A stretch of 64,000 nt of DNA, taken from positions 11,681,501 through 11,745,500 of the forward strand of contig NC_053196.1 in assembly GCF_905163445.1 (NCBI RefSeq). The letters are read 5' to 3'. Source of the stretch: Pararge aegeria. Lineage: Eukaryota; Arthropoda; Insecta; Lepidoptera; Nymphalidae. The position numbers and the translations under genes are program-made. The notes under the pieces were generated by a model. That model worked only from the letters and a program-made list of their open reading frames with translations. It ran no database searches and was not told where the DNA came from. Shown here piece by piece: positions 44,694 through 56,854 of this stretch; the stretch's first letter is position 1; the number at the start of each line of letters is the position of its first letter.

Positions 44694-45779
44694 GTACACG
44701 TGGGTGAAGCCACGGGCATATCTAGTAGGTAAATATATAAACTCTTAGTGGTTCACCACAGACCTGGCGCTGTAAACATTATTTCTAGCTTTTAACCTTT
44801 TTCTTCTATTTTATATTAGTAGTATTAGTATATAGTATTCGTGAAGGATACAGCTTCTTAAATGAAGCCATTTTTTAGTGTAAGATTGCAGTCAGTTTGT
44901 CGAGCGATCGAGCGATCTCGGCCAGCTTGTCATCGGAATAAACTACAACATTAATACTGTCTATTTAGATGCAAGAATGACTAATCTCTATGCTAAGGAA
45001 TAACGACTGAGTAAATTCAGAGCAAGGACATTGGCCTAAAATGGAAGTCGTGAATCAAAGCAGTCACTTTTTTCTGCGGCCTGATTTACTAATCTGTAAT
45101 TTATTTGTGGAAACTTTTATACTTTTTAAAGGACCTCAAAAAAGGTAAAGGTTTTTCTGTTTGGTGCATTTGATTAAGAAGGAAATACTTTCGAACAAAT
45201 TATAAAATTCCGTGTACCATAAGTTTACTTATATGGTGCAAAACAAGCGTGAAATAATGGGTGGGAGCTGTAAACTAAAATATTTTTTAACTTGTTAGAG
45301 AAATGCGTATAAAAAATCCAGACAACCTATCATGGCTTTGTAAACGGCATTGACTTCCTTTTTATCTTTATGAAAACGTGAATTACAGAAGCCTAACATC
45401 AATTTTAAAAAACTGAAAGTATCAACAATCGCGACACAATCTTACATCCTTATAAAAAAATTGATAAAGTGTAGGTAAAAACAGAGAATTACAAAATTTC
45501 ACTTACTATAAATACAATGACACGTAGCAATATAGAATAATAGGCAATATTATGTGCAACGTACCGTACCTATGTTATACACAGGTGTCGATAATGGTGA
45601 TACACCGCATGAAATGTGTGTAACAAGAAGGCCGTGATCAAAGGAAGCTAATTACGCTGCCCTAATCAATGCCCTTGATTGCTTCATGTATTTGCGATCG
45701 AAGCGTTCGGGCGCGACGCGTCGCGGCGCCTATTGTTGGTCGTGCTTTGGTGAATATTATGACTGGCTTAACTGCATCC

Positions 45780-45925
45780 ATACTAATCACGCTAATATTA
45801 TAAAGGCGAAAGTTTGTATGTAAAGTACTTAGATTTTTAACCCCCGACGCAAAAATGACGGGGTGATTTAATTTTGTGAGTGTATGTTTGTGTCGTTTGT
45901 GTTTGTGTGTGTGTGTGTTTATTAC
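45780..45925. repeat. Dispersed repeat with GT-rich end
   Basis: ACTAATATTATAAAGGCGAA, CCCCCGACGCAAAAATGACG and GGGTGATTTAATTTTGTGAG, followed by a TGTGTTTGTGTGTGTGTGTG run. These motifs are common to a lepidopteran repeat whose class I do not know. Related pieces are near 53535 and 53895. Confidence 0.5.
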
Positions 45926-45956
45926 TATTATTATATACTATTATTTATTTTATAAC

Positions 45957-46011
45957 GCTTGTTTTTTTTTTGTATTTTGAAATTGTATGATTTCAAAATA
46001 TAACACAAGCG
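45957..46011. repeat. Hairpin
   Basis: An inner stem TATTTTGAAAT/ATTTCAAAATA and an outer stem CGCTTGT/ACAAGCG enclose a T-rich bulge. Cause unknown. Confidence 0.5.
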
Positions 46012-46836
46012 AATAATCGCTTGATATATTAACTGAAGTATTTCGGTTTCCATTTAGATTTTGTATGAATATATACATAGAAAAAAATATATACATACTA
46101 AGATTATGGACCAAAAAGATTTTACTGAATTTTGAATGGTGAAGGACTATATCTGGATCACTAACATTCACCACATAAAATTAAAACTGAAATCATTCGC
46201 GTGAATTTCGGGCGGTGCATTCTAGAACCGATGCCTACTGAATTTGCTGAAATTTATTTTTTTATGGCAGTGCTTGATACGGTATGACAAATGATACGGT
46301 GATTCGGTTCGGACCAATTTTCCTAGAAAACAAAAACACCAGCAACGAAGTTGGTCTTGTAAAAATATTTAACTAAAGCTTTTGAGTGGTTAAGTCAATT
46401 AATTTCAACTAATGTGTAAGTAGTTTTAGTTAGATTATTATTATAAATTAAGTAATTTTTCATAAGATACACCAGAATTAGGTAAGAATTAAATGTCATC
46501 AATAACCTAGGCATCGGCCTAATCGAATGCCTAATGATAACTATTGGTGAACGGTTGATGTATGGCTAGGAAACTCCTTAGATTAGGCGTTACTTATTTA
46601 GGCATTGCCTTGTTCCTCGTGAGCGAAAACGGGCATCTCTATTGACTTCATTCATATCAGTTTGGGTAACCTTATCGGATTTACTATTAAATTTCCGATA
46701 CAAAAAAGTATTAAGTTGAAATAAAAACATTATGAAAATTATTCTTAATTTTCTATACTCCGCGAAAAGCAGGAGCTTTGGTGTAGTTTATAATTTCTTC
46801 AATCCTTGTACTCCATACTAAACAGATCTTTGGCAA

Positions 46837-46940
46837 TGTACCCTCTACGCACGTTTCGCTCCGAAACCGGAGCATCCTTAGGAGATGTTGACTTTACATT
46901 ATTCATTGTAAAGTTAACATCTCGGTTTCGGTTTCGGAGT
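46837..46940. repeat. Dispersed repeat with nested inverted repeats
   Basis: 46837-46902 is an inverted copy of 9862-9925 (CCTTAGGAGATGTTGA, ACGCACGTTTCGCTCCGAAA). A 17-bp stem GAGATGTTGACTTTACA (46882-46898) pairs with 46907-46923 with one mismatch, and outer CTCCGAAACC/GGTTTCGGAG arms add a second stem. Probably a MITE or foldback family. Confidence 0.6.
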
Positions 46941-48531
46941 TCTATGTAATATAACATGGAATTCAAAGTAACGCCTGCTTCTATCCAAGGAAATAAAAAT
47001 CAAAATGACTTGGCCTCAAAATGAGAACTAAGATTTTCACAACCTTGCTTGTATTTGCGATGGAAGAAATACGGCGGTGCTACGCTTAATTACTTTGGTG
47101 AGTAGCTTCACATTCGACCTTGGGTTTAGCACCAACCACCCATGAAAAATTATTTATGTGGTGATTACTGTGAAAATTCTAATCGATTTGCGTAATTTAT
47201 TTAAACAATGAAGATCATTAACGGCCTGCCTAGTTCTAATAGGTGCCTACAATACGTTAAATTCTTGGAATGATGCGGTTTTTCTTGGATTTTTTTTATT
47301 TAGTTTATCCTCTAAATAATTTATCACATATGCATTTAAGTACTTAATTCAAATCATTTGGTAAAAAAAAAATTATATCACTCACTGTACCTTGTCACAT
47401 AGACCCTGTGTGGTTTGAGACGAGGTGAGTTACCTAGTTGTCGTCAGTTGTTTTGCTCTAAGTTGATCAATAAAAAAAGTGTGTGCGTGTAACCTTTACG
47501 CGCGATTGAAGTAAAACTTTTATTATTATTTATTGATGAAAGAGTAAAATGTGCCTGGGACTCTGCCATTGCATTTAATATTTACTATTTCATTTTATAT
47601 TCAATTTAAAATTGAATGATATCACTTTCACATTTTATAAATATTTTCATTTGTAAATAGAATAATTGAGAGTAGAAAATTTAAGTTTAAATCAGCACAT
47701 GTCAATGTAACTTTGTCATTGAATATTATAGAATGTCGTGATCGTCAAATTTTTTTTAATAATTTATCTATTACAAAAGTTACAAATAAACTAGTATATT
47801 AAGAGATTTTCAAAAAACATTGCAATTTAATATTTTTTTTTAAACTGTTGAATTCAATTTGCTATTCACAATTGATCCGTTTGAAAACATTGTAAATGTA
47901 TAATCCTCCTAAATCCTAATTGATTATGATATTTGCCACTAGCTGGCGTATAAGTCAAGAAGCGTGGAGTATCTGACATATACTTACGACCAATCCAAAT
48001 TATTATTTTTCAATAGCGGAAACTACATAGACGTCTGACCTAAGCGTTACTTCCGTCAGAAAGTAATCTGAATTACTCCCTAGTAGCGCCTAAAGAAGTT
48101 CTACTTCAAAATCACGTTTATAATGATTGCAATGCCTTAGTATTTATTATGTTTGCATTTTGTATGCCATCTTAGGGTTGTGCAATAAAGAGATAATAAA
48201 TAAAAAATAGTAGAAATAAAAATTATTCATCAAACTTATTTTTGACAGGGGAAATATTTAAAAAGTTGCAATTTGCTGCTAACCGATCCATACATATCTA
48301 ATTGAACTTACATCCGGGTAAAAGCATTTAGGCTGCATCCCTGCCACCTACAATTATATTAAAGTTTTAGTCTGATGTAGTAACGTATGTCTGAAAATAA
48401 TATTTGAAGTTTGGAAATATAAAGAAAGTAGTAATAGTAGTAGTAATATTAAAAGTTCAAATCCGAATCTGTCTTACAGGTAGTATAATACTCTAAAGTA
48501 ATATTAAAAGTGAGTCTAAGTTAGTAGAAGG

Positions 48532-49259
48532 CAGTGGCGTGCACTTCATACATGCATAAAAATTCAAAATTCAAAATTCATTTATTTCAATTAGGCTTAA
48601 TATAAGCACTTTTGAAACGTCAAGTATGCATGTTTGTGTGACTCTACCACCGGTTCGGAAAGCAGATTCTACCGAGAAGAGCCGGCAAGAAACTCAGAAG
48701 TTGCTCTTTTCCAACATCAACATTTACAATCATTTTGCTATCTTGCGGGAGATGAGAGCGAGGCTGGCTGCTTCCATTCTACCTTGTCATTGAGGAATTC
48801 ATCAAATGTATAGTAACCTCGCTGTACTAGATGCGTTTTTACACATTTTTTAAATGTATGCATTGGTAGGTCAAGAATTTCCTTAGGAATCATGTTGTAA
48901 AAGCGTATACTCAACCCCACAAAGGAGTTCTGCACCTTTCGCAGACGATATGCAGATATCACTAATTTATGACCGTTTCTGGTAAGTCGATTGTTAATTT
49001 CAGCTTTTGATTTATAAAGAGTAATATTTTGCCTCACAAAGACTATATTATTATAAATGTATTGCGAAGCTACTGTAAGAATACCTATTTCTTTAAATTT
49101 TTCACGAAGCGATTCGCGTGATCCAAGTTTATATATTATAATAAAAGTACTGTCTACCCTAACATTGATATATAACTCGTATAGGATAGAATTTGTGCCG
49201 TTTTATGCAAAATTCTTGGTTAATGCATACACTGGTAAGAAACCCAGTGCGCGCCACTG
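48532..49259. mobile_element. hAT-like MITE (second copy), interrupted by a LINE
   Basis: The ends CAGTGGCGTGCAC (48532-48544) and GTGCGCGCCACTG (49247-49259) are near-perfect inverted repeats of the same family as 186-328. The flanking 8-mers GTAGAAGG and GTAAAAGG match at 7 of 8. Subterminal sequence TTCATACATGCATAAAA on the left, and CTGTCTACCC and GTTTTATGC on the right, align with the 143-bp copy. The extra ~580 bp in the middle is a LINE. Confidence 0.75.
48571..49140 (-). pseudogene. CR1/Jockey-like LINE 3' end inside a MITE
   Basis: Frame on the - strand (stop at 48738): KLGSRESLREKFKEIGILTV, ASQYIYNNIVFVRQNITLY, then KVQNSFVGLSIRFYNMIPKE and FKKCVKTHLVQRGYYTFDEF, LNDKVEW. The SxYIYxNxxxVRxN and FKxxVKxxLxxxxYYxxDEFLND blocks are typical. 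A 3' UTR with AAGTGCTTATATTAAGCC and a TTGAATTTTGAATTTTGAAT tail follows. The part present is uninterrupted for ~130 codons. ATAAAA occurs at both borders as a likely target duplication. Confidence 0.8.
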
Positions 49260-49539
49260 GTAAAAGGTAGTCATGTCTCAATTGATATATAAAATTCAAG
49301 CCTGCTCTTGTAGAAGCTTGTTATGTCAAAGATAATACTAAACTTCGTATTTCAAATAGTACAGCACCTACTATATCTGCAACAACAGGAATATAATGTC
49401 TAAACTCCAGTTGTGGTAGGAGTCGCGACAAACGATTTGAACAACAATAATTTAAATCCGAAATTATTTATTATTCGAAATCGCTTTAACCGTTGTTTTC
49501 GTTCGTGCAATTTCGTTAAACAGCTCCGTGCGATGTTTT

Positions 49540-49665
49540 GACAGTTCCACGCGCTGAGGGTGTTAATGTGACATTACCGAAAGGGGGTGAGGTGGGGGGC
49601 GCCAGTGGGACGGGGGTGGCGGTAATTATCCCACGTCAACGGCAGGCCTAGGCGCCCTGTCCGTG
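49540..49665. other. GC-rich unique island in RUNX intron
   Basis: GGGGGTGAGGTGGGGGGCGC, CAGTGGGACGGGGGTGGCGG and GCAGGCCTAGGCGCCCTGTC form the most GC-rich non-repeat block in the window, with TAATTATCCC inside. No repeat family match here. Could be regulatory; unproven. Confidence 0.25.
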
Positions 49666-50374
49666 CCTATGACTGTATGTTAACAGCTAGCCGCCTTCAT
49701 AACTACCGGGCTATAACTTAAGTAATTATCGGCTAAGATAAAAGATTAGTGGGAAAAAATTGAAAGTGTGCGAAGAAAATCGTGCAGTATACTCCGGCAC
49801 ATTAGTGTGCTGTCGATGTAAAGTGGAAGGCTCTGGGTTGGGTCAATGTTGATTTTTAATTTATATACTATTGCTTTTGCTGCAATCACACCTGACTTGA
49901 TGTGATGATGTGGCTTAAGATGCTATAGCTGAAGTAATTATCGGCTAAGATAAATGATCAGTGGAAAAAAATTGATAATATGCGAATAAAATCGTGCAAT
50001 ACTCCGGCACAGCGGTGCGTGCGACAGATATTAAGTGGAAGGCTCTGGGTTCGACTAATGGTTGGGTCAATTTAGATTTTTAATGTATATACTTTTGCTC
50101 CTCCATCTTCCATCCATCCTCCTCGAAGATGGAGGAGGCCTTTACCCGCACCCAACTAACTTTAATGCATGTTTATTATTTAGATTTTTATTTTTTTCCC
50201 CATTTTATTATTTTATTGATTTTTTTGTAATTCGATGTTTAATATTGTTTCTTAGGATTAAATGGCGTATTTATTTATTTATTTTATTTATATACTTTTG
50301 CTAAAATTACACCTGACTTAGTGAAGATGTGGCCTAAGATAAAGCAGGCTCTTGATTGGAACCATGGTTTAACC

Positions 50375-51176
50375 TTTTGACTACCCTTCTGGTACAGCGC
50401 TGAACTTTGTGCTTTTAAGCGAGAAGTCCCGGGTTCAATGCCTAGCTGGAGCAATTTAGGAACTTATAATTTGATGGTTTAATTGGCTGGGTTTAACGGC
50501 AAGACGTTCCGCCAAGCAGATTAAGGGTTCCGGTGCGATGTAGCGTAGAAACCGACTAGGGGTATGATTTAATATAACAGCCATATCCTTAACAGGTTAG
50601 CCCGTTGAAAAAAAAAATAAAAAAAAAATAAAAATCGTTTATTTCGTTTCTTACATTGTAAATGATACATGTTGTAAAGACCTCCTAGTAAGCATCAAAA
50701 TACCTGTGTCAGGAGGCCTTACTCTTCCATAGCAAAAACAAGATAAAATTAAAATAAAACGATTGAGTAGTGTGTCTTGGTGTGTATGGTGTGTTTATGT
50801 TTGTGTGTGTGCGCGTGTGAGTGTGTGTTTGTGTGTGAGTGTGTGTGTACATGTTATTAAGTGCGTCTATATCCATTACATTTTAAATAGAAATAAACTG
50901 AAGAAGCACCTCAGTTTCTTCATAGGTTAGTGTCTTCAGCCAGGCTGTCAATGTTTTGTTACATTCAAAAAACGTTTTTTGGTATATAGCTAATTCTTTG
51001 TTTATTTTATTGTAAAGAGTGGTGGCTTGCGTGATGTATTGTCGACGAGCAAAAGCAGTCCTTGTTCTATGACTGAGTAAAACATTGCATATTTACCGTT
51101 ACCATCTTAGTTTGCATCATACCCCACCACCAGGTTAGATTGCAGTGAAGGGCTAACTGGTTAACGAATAAAAAAG
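50375..51176 (+). mobile_element. SINE B copy split by a LINE (parts 50375-50607 and 51099-51176)
   Basis: The left part has GGTACAGCGCTGAAC, a B box GGGTTCAATGCC, GGAGCAATTTAGGAACTTAT and ends AACAGGTTAGCCCGTT. The right part resumes GTTACCATCTTAGTTTGCAT, CACCACCAGGTTAGATTGCA and GGGCTAACTGGTTAACG. The two halves join to a normal SINE B. Confidence 0.75.
50608..51098 (-). pseudogene. LINE 3' end inserted in SINE B
   Basis: The - strand near 51060-50890 reads VLLSHRTRTAFARRQYITQA, TTLYNKINKELAIYQKTFFE and ETEVLLQFISI-stop, the end of a non-LTR polymerase of a type distinct from the others here. Its 3' UTR contains a degenerate TG/CA minisatellite (50770-50850) and an A-rich tail at 50608-50635. 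CCGTT at 50602-50606 and 51096-51100 is a 5-bp target duplication. Confidence 0.75.
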
Positions 51177-51336
51177 GATCCCCATATATAGGTATCGGGG
51201 AAGGTGAAAGGGATATTATGAGAAGATTAATATAATATGTCAAGACACACGGCAGTTTTTCAGCCAAGTTCCAGCCATGATTCCTATTTCTATTCCATCT
51301 TCTAATAATAATAATAATGTGAGAGTACATTTCAAT

Positions 51337-51560
51337 AATAAATTCAAAATTCAAAATTCATTTATTTCAAATAGGCCTAATATAAGCACTTTTGAAACGT
51401 AAAGTCTGTCTGTTTGTAGTGATTCTACCACCGGTTCGGAAGGCAGATTCTACCGAGAAGAAGCTGTCAAGAAACTCAGCAGTTGCTCTTTTCCAACATC
51501 AACAATTTACATTTTGCATTTTAACATTCATTTTTCTATCTTGTAATAATAAAACTCTTA
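51337..51560 (-). mobile_element. LINE 3' UTR fragment (same family as 48571-49140)
   Basis: ATTCAAAATTCAAAATTCAT tail, AGGCCTAATATAAGCACTTT, CTACCACCGGTTCGGAAGGC, AGAAACTCAGCAGTTGCTCT. Coding sequence is not included. Confidence 0.75.
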
Positions 51561-52299
51561 ATAATTAAAATACAATACAGGAAAAAAAACTGATACAGGG
51601 CGTAAGGAATACCTAAGTGCAAGATATAGGCCGGTTAATTATCAACCTGATCCATAATGTTCTAAATGGTAGATTGAATTTAGTCATGCTATCGTTATCT
51701 ACTGGGAACATTTAGTAAAGGATAGCACTATTCAATTAAACTAGTCATCTGAAAATGGATAAGATGGATTCCGGTATATACGGATTGCCGAATCTGCACC
51801 TAATATGTATTGAAAAGATTTTAATCCGCTTCCTTTTGGGTTTCAGTTCTTAAGCTTCTAGTCACTTAAAAATACTATTGATTTATCATAAGCAGAATCC
51901 CAAACTTGGCAATTTTATATAGCATTAACTAGCAGTATCACACATTTTATTCCAATTTACCCAGTAATGAGTAATTATTATTTATTTTGGGAATGCAAAT
52001 AAATTAGCTATCTACAAAATACAATCCGCCACCATCGGTAGGTAGGTATATAATATTGTACACAAAGAGCCGCGGTTTTTCCTATCACGAACTACATTAT
52101 TTTACATGACGTTTTATCGGGAACCGCAACCCCAATGCACCGAGCCGCGCTTTTATTTAGACACCTAATTAAATATTTATTAAGTGCATATCTCATTTAT
52201 ACATTAACCCTATTTTAATTTCATGTCCGAGCGCACAAAATTAGGAACAGCTGGTAGGGTTGCCATCTGCGAATTTATAAATCCGGGACAAATTTTTTT

Positions 52300-53000
52300 A
52301 TTTTTTTTTATTTAAGAAATTCTTTATTGATCAATATCATTTTACAGAACATATATGCATATGCATACATACGACACAAATAGTAAAACACAAGATAACA
52401 TTTACTTAAAGGCTAAGGCACCTATTAAAATATACAGCATAATTACAATAAGCAACTCATAACATCTTAAAATTATGTTAAATTACACCACTTATAAGTA
52501 AATTGCGAAATATTTATGGATATTTCTGCTTTATACAAAAATATTGAAAAGAGGGTACAAGCATAAAAAGGTACTTGTTTGTTACATGTAAGTGTCGCGC
52601 GGCTTGCGTTCGAAAACAGAGAGACTAACAAAAATTAAGTATTATATTAAGTATAATATTATAATTAAGTGACCCTCAACATTTATCACACACACAAAGA
52701 AAAAGAAGATATACTTTATTGCACGCAATACTGAAAGGAATACATACAATAAAAAGTTTACAGTAAAGGACATTGTAGGCATGCAAAGGCAGCCTTAGGA
52801 AGAATGGTTTTAAAATAGTTAAATGTTGTTGTTGGAATAGAGCAATGGCTGAATAACTGCCGGCTTCATATCTGATTAGTTTAGCGGTAGTATTTGTTAC
52901 ATACAATAAACAAAAAACTGCATATCCCAAATCGATCAGCAAAGCAATCATCGGCACAGATTGAACTTTAGTGCTTAAGGAAATTGGAGACAATGTCTAC
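52300..53000 (-). repeat. Probable LINE 3' end fragments
   Basis: TTTATTTAAGAAATTCTTTA opens one piece at ~52300. AAGATATACTTTATTGCACG opens another at ~52705 (on the - strand a TGCAATAAAGTATATCTT 3' end). The open - frame 52676-52993 has no recognisable domain. GGTAGGGTTGCCATCTG at 52255 and GGGTTGGCAACCCTAGC at 53580 form a loose inverted pair that may bracket a larger composite. Confidence 0.35.
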
Positions 53001-53354
53001 CTAAGAAAACTCCCGATGAGTGATACATAGACTTCGATTTTAGGCGACGTAGGGACTGTCAAACGAATTACAGAACTTAAAAGATTAGGTATCGCAATGT
53101 TTTCTGATTGGCTGACAGTTGTCTTTGACGATAAATCAACCATTAACAACAACCGCAATAAAATAGTCACATGTTTGGTGTCTACGCTAACGTTGACAAA
53201 GTCTACGTTGTGAATGCATCTTGGCTTCGTTGTTTAAATAAAAAATATATTATAAAATTTTCAATATTCTACCAATCCAGCCATTATGATCCATTATCAG
53301 CCATTATGAGCCATTATCCAGCTATAATGAAAGCATTAGATACCCATATTTAGG

Positions 53355-53560
53355 AAGTTGTGAAAAAAAATTATGCATTTCGCCATTTCGTGCGGGCCAC
53401 GAAAATGGCTAGTCAAAACCATCATCCATTCGGGAAATCAGATGCTATAGAGACAGACACACACACACCCAAACACACACACACACACCCAAACACAAAC
53501 ACACACACACTCAGACACATCATATTTATAGCAACACATCGTTTTTGCGTTGGGGATTAA
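53355..53560. repeat. Dispersed repeat tail with (CA)n microsatellite
   Basis: GCATTTCGCCATTTCGTGCG, an ACACACACACCCAAACACAC run at 53455-53515, and CATCGTTTTTGCGTTGGGG. It parallels 30790-30960. Confidence 0.5.
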
Positions 53561-54689
53561 AATAAAGAAAATCTCGAAGGGTTGGCAACCCTAGCGGTGG
53601 ATAGCTGGACCGCAAAATGAAGTGGGTACGGCTTCGATTCGGATACGAGTGTACCTATTCGACTCGTGAAAATCATTATCGGATACTTTTCATAAGCACT
53701 AATGCGTTTCCAATTAAAGCTCAATCTAAACTGCATTCCAGTTCCACTCCTTCATTAATTTATACCCGATTTTCGTTGATTGTTTCGTTCAATTCAAATA
53801 AATGGGTTCAATTTTGAAGCTATCAAGAGCTTTCATCGGAAAGTTACCAGCATTAAGGTGTGTTAAGCTCATGAAACATACGAAAATAATCTTTACTTAA
53901 TATTATAAATGCGAAAGTGTATTTGTTTGTTCTACCTTTACGTCCAAACTAAGCATCTAATAAACTTGATTTTTGGCATAGAGTTAGTTGAAAGGCCGTT
54001 TTATGCCAGTAAAACAACAATTTGAAGGATTTGTTATCTTAAAGAAAGACATTTTTGTTAAAAAAACAGTTACTTTGAAATTGATTATAAAAAATCTTTG
54101 TTTCGATATTGATTTTTATGCGTTCGGGGGTCTTTCTTCTGTCACATCGAGCAGTTTAATACTCATATTTTTTTACCTGTTATATTGAACGGCATTTAGG
54201 TACAATACACCCATACCAATAGTTTTCTATGCAGCATCGTACCGAAACGCAAAATCGCTTGATGCACGACTTTGTCGGTATAAATTTTAAACGTTTTTGA
54301 AATGGCGTTTTACTAGAAATAGTAAATAACAGACAGTCTTTAAATATTAAAATAAATGAGTAACAATAATTTGTATCTAATAATTTGTCCCGTTATAATA
54401 CGTCATGTGAGTCATTTTACTTAGATAACTTTGACGACTAATTATTGTATTAGTCATAATAGGATTCGTCAAGATAATTTGAAATAATTAATTAATACTT
54501 GCTTTAGCAATATGGCAACAATTACTTATAATTAAAAATTGCGGATACATTGGGTATTTTACGACTCGATATGACACCATTCTGGCTAGAAGTCAGGGTG
54601 CACCTCTACCTGATGCTTCATTGGCTGTTTCCCCGTCCTTATATCCTAGTACAATATAGTATAATATATATTGTGTATTATTGCTAAAA

Positions 54690-54790
54690 ATTATTCATCA
54701 GTTATCTTAGTATCCATAACACAAGCTACGCTTACTTTGGGACTAGATGGCGATGTGTGTATTGTCGTAGTATATTTATTTAATTATTTA
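54690..54790 (+). mobile_element. SINE A 3' part
   Basis: CATCAGTTATCTTAGTATCC, CGCTTACTTTGGGACTAGAT and TATTGTCGTAGTATATTTAT. The tRNA-like head is absent. SINE B begins 6 bp after its tail. Confidence 0.75.
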
Positions 54791-54796
54791 AAAAAA

Positions 54797-55128
54797 AATT
54801 GACGATCTCCGTGGCGCGGCGGTGAGTGCTGTAGTTTTATAAGCAGAGGTCCCGGCTTTGATTGCTGGCAGGAGCAATTTCAGAATTGCCTATGGTCTGG
54901 TCTTGTGGGAAGCTTATACCGTGCTAATTACCACCCTAACTAAAAAGACTTGCTGCCAAGCATTTTAGCATTGCGGTACGATGTGGCGTCGAAACGGTGT
55001 CCCTATGGCCTTAACATAACTATCACACATACCCCTAATAGGTTAGCCCGCTATTATCTTACACTGCATAATCATTCAGTAAAATTGCAGTTAGGGGTTA
55101 TTTTGCAGCAGAATAATTAAAAAAAAAC
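54797..55128 (+). mobile_element. SINE B copy, near full length
   Basis: ATTGACGATCTCCGTGGCGC head, GGTCCCGGCTTTGATTGCTG B-box region, TATGGTCTGGTCTTGTGGGA, TTGCGGTACGATGTGGCGTC, GGTTAGCCCGCTATTATCTT and an A-rich end. Confidence 0.8.
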
Positions 55129-55694
55129 TCTTGGGTCTAGCAGGTGATTAAGGAAAATACATGCATAGTTAGATAATATACTGTGGTATTGGATAGAAGC
55201 AGGCGTTACTTTGCGGAATTCCAGCGGAGTATAGCAAATTAGATAATCAAAACTAGACGGATATAATTTATGTCACCTGCCCGTGCTAGCCCTGCAGTTA
55301 GCACCTTACCCGCAGGGCCTTGCTTTCAAGCGTTAACACTCCAGTTCAAACCGAGCCAATTAAGTTAGGAGCAATATTGTGCCTATCCCAGATTACCTAA
55401 CGTAATATATCCCGTGCAGATGAATAATTATTATAGCATTTACTTTGGGATATACATATTGTGAAACTGCAGTAAGGATTAAATTGACATCCAATCGTAA
55501 TTTTTATGCATTTTATGCATAAGAAGAGTCAGTTTATTATCAAGACAAACTTACGTATAGATAAACTTTGGCAATGGGATGATGTTATTTGGGAGATATT
55601 ACGCATAAGGGGTTTACGTCGGGCCAATAGGCATGAAGTTAAGATCAACGACAGTTTCAAAGATCCTGTGTCAAATTTAAGAGAATAAATTTAA

Positions 55695-56130
55695 AAAAAA
55701 AATTCAAAATTCATTTATTTAATTTATATATATTATATTTCAAGGCCTAATTTATAAGCACTTTTGAAACATCAAGTCAGTCTGTTTGTAGTGACTCTAC
55801 TACCGGTTTGGAAGGCAGATTCCACTGAGAAGAGCCGGCAAGAAACTCAGCACATTGCTCTTTTCCAACATCATTTTATAGTTTAAGTTGTTTTAACAAT
55901 CTTTAGAATTTTTCTGTTTTGTGAGAGATGAGAGCGGAGTGGCCTGCTTCCAAGCAGCCTTGTCGTTAAGGAATTCATCAATCGTGTAGTAAGAGTAACC
56001 ACGATTTGTTAAATGTGTTTTAATATATTGTTTAAACATAGGTAAAGGTAGATCTAATATTACCTTCGGTATCATGTTATAAAAGCATATACCTATTCCC
56101 ACAAAGGTTTTCTGTACTTTTCTCAGATTA
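55695..56130 (-). pseudogene. CR1/Jockey-like LINE 3' end (same family as 48571-49140)
   Basis: The - strand encodes GIGICFYNMIPKVILDLPLP, FKQYIKTHLTNRGYSYYTID and EFLNDKAAWKQA, the same C-terminus as the copy near 48.8 kb with a few changes. The 3' UTR carries CTACTACCGGTTTGGAAGGC and the AAATTCAAAATTCATTTATT tail, with a TATATATTATATTTC insertion. Confidence 0.8.
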
Positions 56131-56854
56131 CAAAGTAATTAAGAATTAGCACTGATCTTCATAGTATAAACCTCAGGCCGTATTTTTTTTTCCTGTTTTG
56201 AACGCTCAAACTTTTTTCATTTAGACGCAGCTACATTGTAAGTGCTTTGAAGTAATTTTTCCACGCACCCCTGCACACTAATGACAAGCGTCATAAACAT
56301 GATCATAACTCATAACTAACATGGGTAGCGATTAATTGTACCTAGGTATTACAATCGAAACACTAACTAACGCTTACTAGAATGGAAGATTCATTGAAAC
56401 TCGGGAAATACCAAAACCTTTCATTTGCGTCATAAGGCAAACTACGTACAGACAACTTTATTGCAAATAACAAAATTAATTTATTAATTTATATTCTAAG
56501 TCACGTGGGAATATGTAATATAAACATTTATTTTAAATCTCGTAACTAAGGACTGTAGGATCCCATATACAGGCAACCGGTCGCAGCGATATATCGCTAC
56601 CGTGTGCCTTTTGGTGACCAGATCAGAATGCAGTTGTCACCTGTCTCTTCTTCCCACGGGTGTCGTAATTGATGACTAAGGTAATATATAGGAGAACGGG
56701 CTGTAGCAGAAATACTACGACCGTATCTTGGAGAATACTATTCCTAAGTTTTGTATGATATTAACCAATAATAACACCTTAAAGCCATCTCAAGTTGGAA
56801 ATGGCAAAAGTATATTTTATAAAGAATCACCCTGTAAAAATAGTAATTCAAAAG

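Noticed and set aside
52676..52993. 105-aa hydrophobic - strand frame
   Set aside because: It starts in what looks like a LINE 3' UTR (TGCAATAAAGTATATCTT). No known domain.
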